Assembly (NCBI GenBank): GCA_963542695.1
Contig: CAUTYX010000025.1
Coordinates: 1 to 5,773 of the forward strand
Source: RUG100 sp963542695
GTDB taxonomy: Bacteria; Bacillota; Clostridia; Peptostreptococcales; Anaerovoracaceae
Length of the DNA stretch: 5,773 nt
Direction of reading: 5' to 3'
Shown here: positions 1 to 4,718 of the stretch, piece by piece
How positions within the stretch are numbered: the first letter of the stretch is position 1
Layout of the letters: each line of letters begins with the position of its first letter
Program-made: the position numbers and the translations under genes
Notes under the pieces: model-generated
Databases searched by the model: none
What the model was told of the DNA's origin: nothing
Seen by the model: the letters and a program-made list of their open reading frames with translations, nothing else

Positions 1-49
1 ATCTACACTTCTAGCTTCGTCGGCAGCGTCAGATGTGTATAAGAGACAG
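1..49 (+). other. Illumina Nextera adapter (i5 side), not biological
   Basis: Bases 1-8 match the end of the P5 oligo (ATCTACAC), 9-16 (TTCTAGCT) have the form of an 8-base i5 index, 17-30 are TCGTCGGCAGCGTC, and 31-49 are the 19-bp Tn5 mosaic end AGATGTGTATAAGAGACAG. This is the complete Nextera read-1 arrangement, so it is library sequence left untrimmed in the assembly. Genomic sequence begins at base 50. Anything predicted across this boundary is spurious. Confidence 0.98.
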
Positions 50-52
50 AGG

Positions 53-86
53 ACATACAAAAAGAACATATGTTCTTTTTGTATGT
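53..86. repeat. Perfect 34-bp palindrome
   Basis: The 17-mer ACATACAAAAAGAACAT is followed directly by its exact reverse complement, with the centre between 69 and 70. The symmetry stops at the next base on each side. Read as RNA on either strand it gives a stem of about 15 bp with an AUAU loop and an A-run opposite a U-run, so it could be a bidirectional terminator for genes converging here. As DNA it could be a dimeric operator. It begins only three bases from the adapter junction, so an inverted chimera or an assembly break at a palindrome is a real alternative. Confidence 0.7.
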
Positions 87-193
87 TGCTATGTTTATTT
101 TTAATAGGTGGTAGAGAGTATGTGTGGCGAAAAACAATCCAAACAACTGCAACCTACATTATCCTTTCTCACATCGCCTATATTAAGATCCAT

Positions 194-228
194 GAAAAAA
201 GTGACCTCCCATAGGAAGTCACTTTTTC
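194..228 (-). terminator. Intrinsic terminator after the rhodanese gene (probably bidirectional)
   Basis: On the plus strand GAAAAAAGTGACcTCC (194-209) faces GGAaGTCACTTTTTC (214-228) across a CATA loop, with one C/A mismatch. The GTGAC/GTCAC core is flanked by A- and T-runs, so both strands read as a stem followed by U residues. It starts 42 bases beyond the stop codon of the rhodanese lipoprotein gene, where an operon terminator is expected. The T-run on the other side means it could also stop transcription entering from the left. Confidence 0.8.
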
Positions 229-269
229 AAAAGTATCAGTGTTACTATATCAGTTTACTAACAGGATGC

Positions 270-692
270 TTATTTCCCTTTAACGATATCTCCCTTCCAG
301 GTATTGATACCACCCATTTCATAAACTTTTGTGTACCCCATTCGCGCCAGCTTATCAGAGGCTTCTTTGCTTCGATTGCCACTGCGACAGTATACAAAAA
401 TCAACCGGTCTTTATCCTTTAGTTGCTTTGGTCCTTCTTTATCTATGGTTTCATTGGGGATATTAATAGCGTGTTTAATATATCCGGCTGCATATTCCTC
501 CGGTGTACGCACATCAACAATCAGATAATCTTTCTCGGATTTCATCATTTCCATGGCTTTTTCTTGAGAAATCTGTTGGTAGCCGATGTCCTCTTTCTCC
601 GCATCCCGGTGACCGGAAGTACCGCAGCCTACCAGCAGCAGCGAAACGGTAAGTATCGCAATCATGGAAAATACTGTTTTTTTCATCATCAT
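270..692 (-). CDS. Rhodanese-domain lipoprotein
   Basis: This is a single-domain rhodanese (sulfurtransferase family) exported as a lipoprotein. Residues 4-22 are a basic then hydrophobic signal sequence ending in the lipobox L-V-G-C, which puts the lipidated cysteine at C23. The rhodanese fold covers about residues 38-137, with the DVR motif at 60-62 and the active-site loop C-R-S-G-N-R at 102-107. C102 would be the persulfide-carrying cysteine. The conserved C-terminal stretch GYTKVYEMGGINTWKG is present. The length (140 residues) is normal for a single-domain rhodanese plus signal. The start is uncertain among three consecutive ATGs: AGGA at 698-695 is 2 nt from the first, 5 from the second and 8 from the third, so translation probably begins at 689 or 686. 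It lies 18 bp after the DLNGDG-protein gene and is probably co-transcribed with it. Its domain is about 75% identical (76 of 102 ungapped positions, counted by eye) to the rhodanese part of the 379-residue protein nearby. Sulfur substrate and acceptor are unknown. Confidence 0.93.
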   Translation of the reverse strand: MMMKKTVFSMIAILTVSLLLVGCGTSGHRDAEKEDIGYQQISQEKAMEMMKSEKDYLIVDVRTPEEYAAGYIKHAINIPNETIDKEGPKQLKDKDRLIFVYCRSGNRSKEASDKLARMGYTKVYEMGGINTWKGDIVKGK

Positions 693-694
693 CG

Positions 695-699
695 TCCTG
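695..699 (-). promoter_or_regulatory. Weak ribosome binding site of the rhodanese gene
   Basis: CAGGA is the only Shine-Dalgarno-like string ahead of the ATG-ATG-ATG start cluster. Its spacing favours the second or third ATG over the first. It is weaker than the AAAGGAG sites of the neighbouring genes, which suits a second cistron fed by translation of the gene 18 bp upstream. Confidence 0.55.
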
Positions 700-710
700 T
701 ATTACGGTCT

Positions 711-1358
711 TTATCTACCTTTGTAAACACTCCAGCCTTTTACCTTGGTTCCTCTTTTTCCTTTGGTAATCTTCTTCACATAGCGGTTGTACTGTGATTT
801 TTTGGATGTTTTGTTTCCAATCCAGTAACGCACTTGTCCCTGGTTCCATTTCTTGCCGGCAAGGTATTTAGGCGTTGCCTTTTTCTTTGCAAATTTCAAA
901 TACGCTACGGATTTAGTACCGTTCTGTCCCGGATGATAGTAGGAAATAACGTGAGCCTTTTTGAATGTTCGCTGGAATTGACCACCACGAATCTCTTCTT
1001 GCCAAACCATTCTCACCTTTTTAGAGTAAACAGTAAAGATAGAAGCCTGTGGTCCAAAACCATCATGGAATAGCAGCATTTCATGAAGTCCATCACCATT
1101 TAGATCTACAAATTTATAACGGATTTGCGTTACAAAAAATCCATCTCTTTTATACAGAGCCTTTACTTTCGCTTTATACATGGTATGCCGAATTCGGTTA
1201 GAGGTTTTCTTTGATTTTGCCTGTGCGTAAACAGTGCTGTTTCCTTCCAGTTTTGCCAAAACGGCACCTGTTCCAATAGGCATAAATGCACCAAACATAG
1301 CAACTGCAAGAGCGATAACTGCAATTCTCTTTACCGCCGTGTTAATGATTTTATCCAT
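711..1358 (-). CDS. Secreted basic protein with a DLNGDG calcium-type loop
   Basis: I do not recognise a named family. The N-terminus is a signal peptide: basic residues, then a hydrophobic stretch at about 12-31 and a candidate AQA cleavage motif at 45-47, which is also conserved in the 379-residue paralogue. The mature part is rich in Lys and Arg. Its most telling motif is D-L-N-G-D-G-L-H-E at 85-93, spaced like the calcium-binding loops of EF-hand, dockerin or FG-GAP/VCBS proteins. Other blocks shared with the paralogue are RHxxYxxKxKAxYK (57-70), a W-x-E then GGxF segment (119-128), GTKxVAYLK (147-155) and a C-terminal K-I-T-K-G-K...V-x-G-W block (196-209). The start is firm: AAAGGAG at 1370-1364 is 5 nt from the ATG. 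The rhodanese lipoprotein gene follows after 18 bp, so both probably share a transcript. Calcium binding and any enzymatic role are inference from the loop only. It corresponds to residues 1-218 of the fused neighbour. Confidence 0.88.
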   Translation of the reverse strand: MDKIINTAVKRIAVIALAVAMFGAFMPIGTGAVLAKLEGNSTVYAQAKSKKTSNRIRHTMYKAKVKALYKRDGFFVTQIRYKFVDLNGDGLHEMLLFHDGFGPQASIFTVYSKKVRMVWQEEIRGGQFQRTFKKAHVISYYHPGQNGTKSVAYLKFAKKKATPKYLAGKKWNQGQVRYWIGNKTSKKSQYNRYVKKITKGKRGTKVKGWSVYKGR

Positions 1359-1459
1359 GGTCTCTCCTTTTCACTGATTAGACAATAACGTTTCACCATC
1401 TTCAGTTTATCAGATTATTCCGAAAAAGACCAATGCTTTTCTATTACGTCTGTATGGCT

Positions 1460-2599
1460 TTATTCACCACAATTTTCACACGCTTGCCCCTCTTGAGTAT
1501 CACAGTCAGTGCAGGTCTGACCGTTTTCCTCATCGCAACCTTCGCAACTGTTATTCTCTACCAAATCTCCTTGTACAATTTCCCCTTTCCAGGTGTTAAT
1601 ACCACCGATTTCATAGACTTTGGTATATCCCATTTTTGCCAATTTGGCCGCTGCTTTTTTACTTCTGTTTCCACTCTGGCAATATACGAAAATAATCTGG
1701 TTTTTATCTTTCAGTTCTTCCGGCTGTTTCTTTCCTATAGTTTCATTAGGGATATTAATAGCGCCTTTAATATATCCACTTGCAAATTCATCGGCTGTTC
1801 GCACGTCTACAATGGCATATCCTTTTTCCGACTTCATCATCTCCATTGCCTTTGCTTGAGAGATATGCCTGTATTTTCCGGCTTTCTGATTTGGTTTGTT
1901 GGGCTTCTTCGGATTCTTCGGTTTCTTAGGCGCAGTGTTTTGTGTGAAGTTCTTCCACCCGGTGACATTTCTACCGGACTTGCCTCGCGTAATACTTTTG
2001 ATATGACGCTTGTACGTTGTCTTAGAAACCTTCTTTTTGCCGACAAAGTATGTTGTGCCTTTTCCTTTCACCTTGCTTTTGGCTACCACTCTAGGCGCTG
2101 TCGTCCCGGTGGAAATTTTCAAATATGCTACGGTCTTTGTTCCGCCGCCGATTCTCTTATAAGTAAGAAGTCTGCCGGATTTGTAGAACATGGAGAATCT
2201 CCCTCCACTATACCTTTCCTTCCACAGCTGTTTCACCTTCGTACCTGCAACGGTGTAAATTCTCGATTGCGAACCTGTGCCGTTGTGGTACATTAACATT
2301 TCGTGCAATCCATCTCCGTTGAGGTCCATATACTTGTACTTTACTTTGGTATCGCCGCCTTTTTTTTGCAATTGTTTGTACATGGCTTTTAATTTTGTAC
2401 GATACAGTTTATGACGTCCTTTATTACCAAGGTTCTTTGTTTTGGCTTGTGCATGGGATGTTCCAAACCCATCCCTGTTCACGTTGTCAGCATTCATTCC
2501 CATGGGCATCAATGCCCCAAACATAGCCACGGCCAATGTTGCAACTGCAACCTTCTTAGTAAGCTTTTTTAATTTTCTTTTCATCAGTATGTTTTTCAT
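1460..2599 (-). CDS. Secreted DLNGDG-domain / rhodanese fusion with CxxC-repeat tail
   Basis: This 379-residue exported protein joins two domains that are separate genes next door. Residues 8-35 form the signal sequence, with an AQA cleavage candidate at 50-52. Residues 60-218 are the basic domain, with D-L-N-G-D-G-L-H-E at 92-100 and a V-T-G-W ending at 212-215. Residues 222-241 are a Lys/Pro/Asn linker. Residues 243-343 are the rhodanese domain, with DVR at 265-267 and the active loop C-Q-S-G-N-R at 307-312 (C307 would carry the persulfide). Residues 352-377 form an acidic tail with three CxxC pairs (C352/C355, C363/C366, C374/C377), each separated by seven residues. The start is set by AAAGGAG at 2611-2605, 5 nt before the ATG. 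It has no lipobox and no LPXTG sorting motif, so release or non-covalent wall binding through the basic domain is likely. Domain order and motifs are visible in the sequence. A role in extracellular sulfur, persulfide or metal handling is inference. Confidence 0.92.
   Translation of the reverse strand: MKNILMKRKLKKLTKKVAVATLAVAMFGALMPMGMNADNVNRDGFGTSHAQAKTKNLGNKGRHKLYRTKLKAMYKQLQKKGGDTKVKYKYMDLNGDGLHEMLMYHNGTGSQSRIYTVAGTKVKQLWKERYSGGRFSMFYKSGRLLTYKRIGGGTKTVAYLKISTGTTAPRVVAKSKVKGKGTTYFVGKKKVSKTTYKRHIKSITRGKSGRNVTGWKNFTQNTAPKKPKNPKKPNKPNQKAGKYRHISQAKAMEMMKSEKGYAIVDVRTADEFASGYIKGAINIPNETIGKKQPEELKDKNQIIFVYCQSGNRSKKAAAKLAKMGYTKVYEIGGINTWKGEIVQGDLVENNSCEGCDEENGQTCTDCDTQEGQACENCGE
1463..1546 (-). 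repeat. Three-copy CxxC undecapeptide repeat at the fusion protein C-terminus
   Basis: The final 28 residues of the 379-residue protein read CEGCDEENGQT, CTDCDTQEGQA, CENCGE: two full 11-residue units and one partial unit of the form C-x-x-C-D-x-x-x-G-Q-(T/A). The period is exact and the filling residues are acidic or polar. The split rhodanese next door lacks this tail. Six cysteines in three CxxC pairs could bind metal, form disulfides or accept sulfane sulfur from the rhodanese cysteine; the sequence does not decide which. Confidence 0.9.
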
Positions 2600-2663
2600 T
2601 GTTTCTCCTTTGCTTTTGTGCTGCTTTTTTATGCTTTTCCGAGATACAACTTTTTAGGAGCCC

Positions 2664-2692
2664 ATTGTAACAATCTCTGTGCTTTCAATCCA
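2664..2692 (-). promoter_or_regulatory. Candidate extended -10 promoter of the fusion gene
   Basis: The minus strand carries TGTTACAAT (2672-2664), an extended -10 with TG one base upstream of TACAAT (5 of 6 to consensus). The hexamer 17 bp upstream, TGGATT (2692-2687), is a poor -35, as is tolerated in extended -10 promoters. Transcription would start near 2657 and give a leader of about 58 nt. The 194 bp between the glycosidase stop and this gene otherwise show no convincing terminator hairpin. Confidence 0.4.
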
Positions 2693-2793
2693 CCGACTTT
2701 GGAAAACTTCCCAAAACCAACAAGTTTTTCCCTCCGGCTTACATTTTTATTACAAAACATTTTTCCAAAACTATCATATATTGTTCACAACTA

Positions 2794-3648
2794 TCACAAT
2801 AAATCTAAACCGGCAGCATTATACCAAATGAAATGATTATCCTTGCAATACCCGTCAATCCTCCGAGCCAATGTTTCATCGGCGCCATATTCCAACAAAT
2901 ACACCTGCTTGCCTGCCTTCTTCACCTTCTTAAGATACCCTTTCAAATAGGCGGTCATTTCCTTTTGCTGAGCGCCATAAGTTTTTTTCTCAAAATCAAT
3001 GGCAGTAAAAACGGTTTCCTGATTAACGGCATCAAACATATCGCCGGCGTTCTCCTCTAAAACTTTGGCAACGAAAACATCCCCACCGTTAATGATGATG
3101 GGAATGTTTTGCTTTTTCAAACCGCTCAAAATATTGCACAACCCTTGATAAATCTCTTTTTTCTTGTATTGATAATAAACATCGGTATTATCTATGAAAA
3201 ACCCGTCAATCCCTTTCTTTGCATACGATTTTCCCAGCTCCCAGGCAACAAACTGCTGCCAGCTTTTGCGGGAAACATCCACCCATCGTTCTTCAGGCCA
3301 GTTTTCGTATGCACCTAATGTAATCTTTTGGAAATGTTTGTAATACGGTCGATGTTTTTCTATTGCCCCTACATTAAGATACCCATATACAATTTTTCCT
3401 CGACGATGAAGCTGATCAATATGCTTTTTCTCAAAGGCAGCCGGTTCAATAACTACGGTATTGTAGGGCTCCAGCTTTTTCATTTCTGTACTGTCAATAC
3501 CAAGGAAGACACCATAAGAACAATTACTTTTGCAGTAGGTACTTGCCGTGTTCTCCCGATTCTGGTGCCAAATAGTAATCCCACCAGCGCAAATGACAAT
3601 CGCCAGTGTCACCAGTAGAATTTTTTTCAAAGAATGACGTTTCTCCAA
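2794..3648 (-). CDS. GH114/TM1410-like extracytoplasmic glycosidase
   Basis: The protein resembles the GH114 (TM1410-like) TIM-barrel family, whose characterised members cleave alpha-1,4-linked galactosamine polymers. Residues 8-27 form a single hydrophobic helix after a basic N-terminus, so it is either a signal peptide or a membrane anchor. C20 is preceded by IVI and is not a good lipobox. Family-like blocks follow in order: YNTVVIEP (62-69), GKIVYGYLNVGAIEKHR (84-100), a W-P-E-E-R-W-V-D-V stretch (117-125), GIDGFFIDNTD (146-156), IIINGG (184-189), VNQETVF (208-214) and YLLEYG (250-255). Acidic residues D153 or D156 and E211 are candidates for catalysis by analogy. The length (284) fits a single barrel. 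The start is TTG: no ATG occurs in frame before residue 56, and AAAGGAG lies 7 nt upstream. The extended -10 promoter overlapping the previous gene's stop suggests its own transcription. The true substrate, and whether it is hydrolytic, are unproven. Confidence 0.82.
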   Translation of the reverse strand: MEKRHSLKKILLVTLAIVICAGGITIWHQNRENTASTYCKSNCSYGVFLGIDSTEMKKLEPYNTVVIEPAAFEKKHIDQLHRRGKIVYGYLNVGAIEKHRPYYKHFQKITLGAYENWPEERWVDVSRKSWQQFVAWELGKSYAKKGIDGFFIDNTDVYYQYKKKEIYQGLCNILSGLKKQNIPIIINGGDVFVAKVLEENAGDMFDAVNQETVFTAIDFEKKTYGAQQKEMTAYLKGYLKKVKKAGKQVYLLEYGADETLARRIDGYCKDNHFIWYNAAGLDLL

Positions 3649-3655
3649 GCTGTCT

Positions 3656-3662
3656 CTCCTTT
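3656..3662 (-). promoter_or_regulatory. Ribosome binding site that fixes a TTG start
   Basis: AAAGGAG followed by a 7-nt spacer and then TTG GAG AAA CGT. The strong site and good spacing, with a basic-hydrophobic signal sequence immediately after, identify TTG at 3648-3646 as the start of the glycosidase. The string AAAGGAGAGAC also precedes the 215-residue protein gene (1370-1360). Confidence 0.85.
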
Positions 3663-3679
3663 AGTTGTCATCAAATATG

Positions 3680-3691
3680 ATAGACGTCTAT
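3680..3691. promoter_or_regulatory. 12-bp palindrome, possible operator of the glycosidase gene
   Basis: ATAGACGTCTAT is a perfect 12-bp inverted repeat lying between the predicted -10 (3705-3700) and the ribosome binding site of the glycosidase gene. It would fall just downstream of the expected transcription start near 3693, a usual place for repressor binding. No regulator gene is present in the window, so the role is inference. Confidence 0.35.
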
Positions 3692-3699
3692 TTCCCAAA

Positions 3700-3728
3700 A
3701 TTATAACACACCTGCATCAGCCTGTACC
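3700..3728 (-). promoter_or_regulatory. Extended -10 promoter of the glycosidase gene
   Basis: TGTTATAAT on the minus strand (3708-3700) has a perfect TATAAT with the TG extension, and it overlaps the TAA stop of the amidohydrolase gene. The hexamer 17 bp upstream is GGTACA (3728-3723), a half-match to TTGACA. The glycosidase can therefore be transcribed independently of the SAM-controlled upstream gene, although read-through from that gene is also possible because no terminator hairpin separates them. Confidence 0.5.
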
Positions 3729-4471
3729 TTTTGAATCTCCTTCATCAAGTTACTTATCCTGACAAAACCTTCCGTCTTTCTACCCCTTTCGTCCATATAC
3801 AGCCCTCGATTAATTTCAATCATGATAGACTGTACTCTTTTATTTTTACGGTAAAATTCCATCGGAACAATACTTCCGGAAAACGGAGAATCGATTTCTA
3901 CTGTGTACCCGGCCTTTTGAATATTTTTAACGATTGTGTTTACCATTTTCTCAGAGCTGTGATAGGAATCTGTCCCGATGCAAAAATCCGGTCGCTTCGA
4001 CTTTCGTTGCTCCTCATATGGTAAGGGAGTTGACGGAAAAGAATGGCCATCTATAATACAGCAATGTCCATATTTTTTCATCTTCCTCGCAACCATCGCT
4101 GTTAATGTCCCATGATGTGGATCATAGTATTTTTTCAATACTCGGTGCTTTTCCAATTTTTTCACTGTTCTTAGCGGCGAAAAATCAGAACATCGTGTAT
4201 AGGAAACACCCATCCCATTTTTTGCCATCACCTCTTCTTTATCATCACGAAATCGCTCCACATCACAAACCAGTCTGCTAATGGGAAATACAATCATGGA
4301 ATTCCCCTGATTGAAAAGTTCATCCGTATACCAATCCGTCATTCGAAATATTTCACCTTTCAAATCCTTTGTACTAAACGAGTCTTTCAACTCTTTGGGA
4401 ATCACTGTTGATGAATGAGGAATATGAATCAATAAGCTGTTTTCATCGTTCCAAAAAATTTTCTCCTGCAT
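3701..4471 (-). CDS. N-formylglutamate amidohydrolase family protein
   Basis: This is a 256-residue cytoplasmic protein (no signal or membrane segment) of the N-formylglutamate amidohydrolase family (Pfam FGase). Characterised members hydrolyse N-formyl-L-glutamate to glutamate and formate in histidine degradation. Motifs in order are IPHSS (17-21), M-T-D-W-Y-T-D-E-L (44-52), FPISRLVCDVERF (62-74), YDPHHGTL (116-123), IIDGHSFPS (139-147), PDFCIGTD (161-168), SPFSGS (195-200) and IEINRGLYM (218-226). The His, Asp and Glu residues in these blocks are the expected metal and substrate ligands. The start is the ATG at 4471, 4 nt after GGAGGAGG. An in-frame ATG 16 codons upstream has no such site and would lie in the leader. 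No other hut gene is visible, so the real substrate may be another N-formyl amino acid. It is the first gene after a SAM-I riboswitch, an unexpected target for this family. Confidence 0.88.
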   Translation of the reverse strand: MQEKIFWNDENSLLIHIPHSSTVIPKELKDSFSTKDLKGEIFRMTDWYTDELFNQGNSMIVFPISRLVCDVERFRDDKEEVMAKNGMGVSYTRCSDFSPLRTVKKLEKHRVLKKYYDPHHGTLTAMVARKMKKYGHCCIIDGHSFPSTPLPYEEQRKSKRPDFCIGTDSYHSSEKMVNTIVKNIQKAGYTVEIDSPFSGSIVPMEFYRKNKRVQSIMIEINRGLYMDERGRKTEGFVRISNLMKEIQKVQADAGVL

Positions 4472-4475
4472 AGTA

Positions 4476-4483
4476 CCTCCTCC
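4476..4483 (-). promoter_or_regulatory. Strong ribosome binding site that fixes the amidohydrolase start
   Basis: GGAGGAGG followed by TACT and ATG. This doubled Shine-Dalgarno sequence marks the ATG at 4471-4469 as the start and excludes the in-frame ATG at 4519, which would add 16 residues (MYLFIADRPCKIGGGT) that are not part of the family fold. Confidence 0.9.
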
Positions 4484-4529
4484 GATCTTACACGGTCTAT
4501 CTGCTATGAAAAGATACAATCAAGAGACG

Positions 4530-4556
4530 AAAAAAAGACCCATCGTCCGATGAGTC
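4530..4556 (-). terminator. Terminator of the SAM-I leader, overlapping aptamer helices
   Basis: On the minus strand GACTCATC (4556-4549) pairs with GATGGGTC (4544-4537), including one U-G wobble, across a tight GGAC loop, and is followed by seven U residues (4536-4530). This is a standard intrinsic terminator 58 nt before the amidohydrolase ATG. Its left arm is the 3' strand of aptamer helix P4 and its right arm contains the 3' strand of P1, so it cannot coexist with the folded aptamer. Confidence 0.85.
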
Positions 4557-4659
4557 TGAAGTAAACCCATCGTTCAAGCATTGGCACCTTGCCGGTATTT
4601 CATCTCCGGTAGGTTGTCGTACGGTCATCGGGCTTGTCCCTCGCGTACTCTTCATAGGT
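4538..4659 (-). ncRNA. SAM-I (S-box) riboswitch aptamer
   Basis: The minus-strand leader shows the SAM-I core in order. P1 is ACCUAU (4659-4654) with AUGGGU (4543-4538). The GAAGAG junction follows. P2 has a lower stem GUACG (4648-4644) with CGUAC (4623-4619), then a kink-turn (CGA opposite GAUGA) and an upper stem GGG/CCC (4640-4630). GACAACC leads into P3, built from ACCU/AGGU and CCGG/CCGG (4614-4586). AAGGUGCCAAU (4590-4580) matches the conserved ligand-core strand. P4 is CGAUGGGU (4572-4565) with ACUCAUCG (4555-4548). The P2 loop CAAG (4636-4633) can pair with CUUG (4578-4575), where canonical members pair CUGG with CCAG. Class assignment rests on these conserved strings; affinity and exact ligand are not testable here. 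The first gene controlled is the N-formylglutamate amidohydrolase homologue. Confidence 0.88.
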
Positions 4660-4679
4660 AAATATACGATTGTAAATGT

Positions 4680-4708
4680 AGAATATCGCAGCTATTCTGG
4701 ATTGTCAA
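4680..4708 (-). promoter_or_regulatory. Sigma-A promoter driving the SAM-I leader
   Basis: The minus strand has a perfect -35 TTGACA (4708-4703), a 17-bp spacer and -10 TATTCT (4685-4680, 4 of 6). Transcription would start near 4673, a few bases before the riboswitch P1, and give a leader of about 200 nt. The promoter begins just 10 bp beyond the stop codon of the upstream ATPase gene, so the riboswitch unit is transcribed separately from it. Confidence 0.8.
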
Positions 4709-4718
4709 ATTTACGAAT

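Noticed and set aside
108..422. Plus-strand open frame of 104 codons starting at GTG
   Set aside because: Most of it is antisense to the rhodanese gene, its 5' part crosses the terminator hairpin, and it lacks a convincing ribosome binding site or recognisable protein features.
1375..1445. Promoter of the 215-residue protein gene (TTGGTC, 16-bp spacer, GATAAA)
   Set aside because: Only 3 of 6 and 4 of 6 consensus matches with no TG extension; read-through from the fusion gene is as likely because no terminator is seen between them.
1433..2296. Long plus-strand open frame (287 codons) opposite the fusion gene
   Set aside because: It is a shadow of the fusion gene, whose minus frame has a signal peptide, two conserved domains, a paralogue and a strong ribosome binding site. 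The plus-strand translation repeats the composition of an antisense reading.
2695..2720. Possible terminator hairpin TTTGG...CCAAA between the glycosidase and fusion genes
   Set aside because: The stem is short with a bulge, and no U-tract follows on the minus strand.
2769..2796. Two copies of AACTATCA spaced 20 bp apart after the glycosidase gene
   Set aside because: Spacing of two helical turns is suggestive, but the 8-mers are AT-rich, one copy overlaps the stop codon, and the position is downstream of one gene and far from the next promoter.
3590..3600. Lipobox at C20 of the glycosidase
   Set aside because: The residues before the cysteine are I-V-I, and a bulky Ile at -1 is not accepted in canonical lipoboxes.
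4472..4519. Longer amidohydrolase start at 4519
   Set aside because: The 16 extra codons cover the leader and the GGAGGAGG site itself, and the family match begins after the ATG at 4471.
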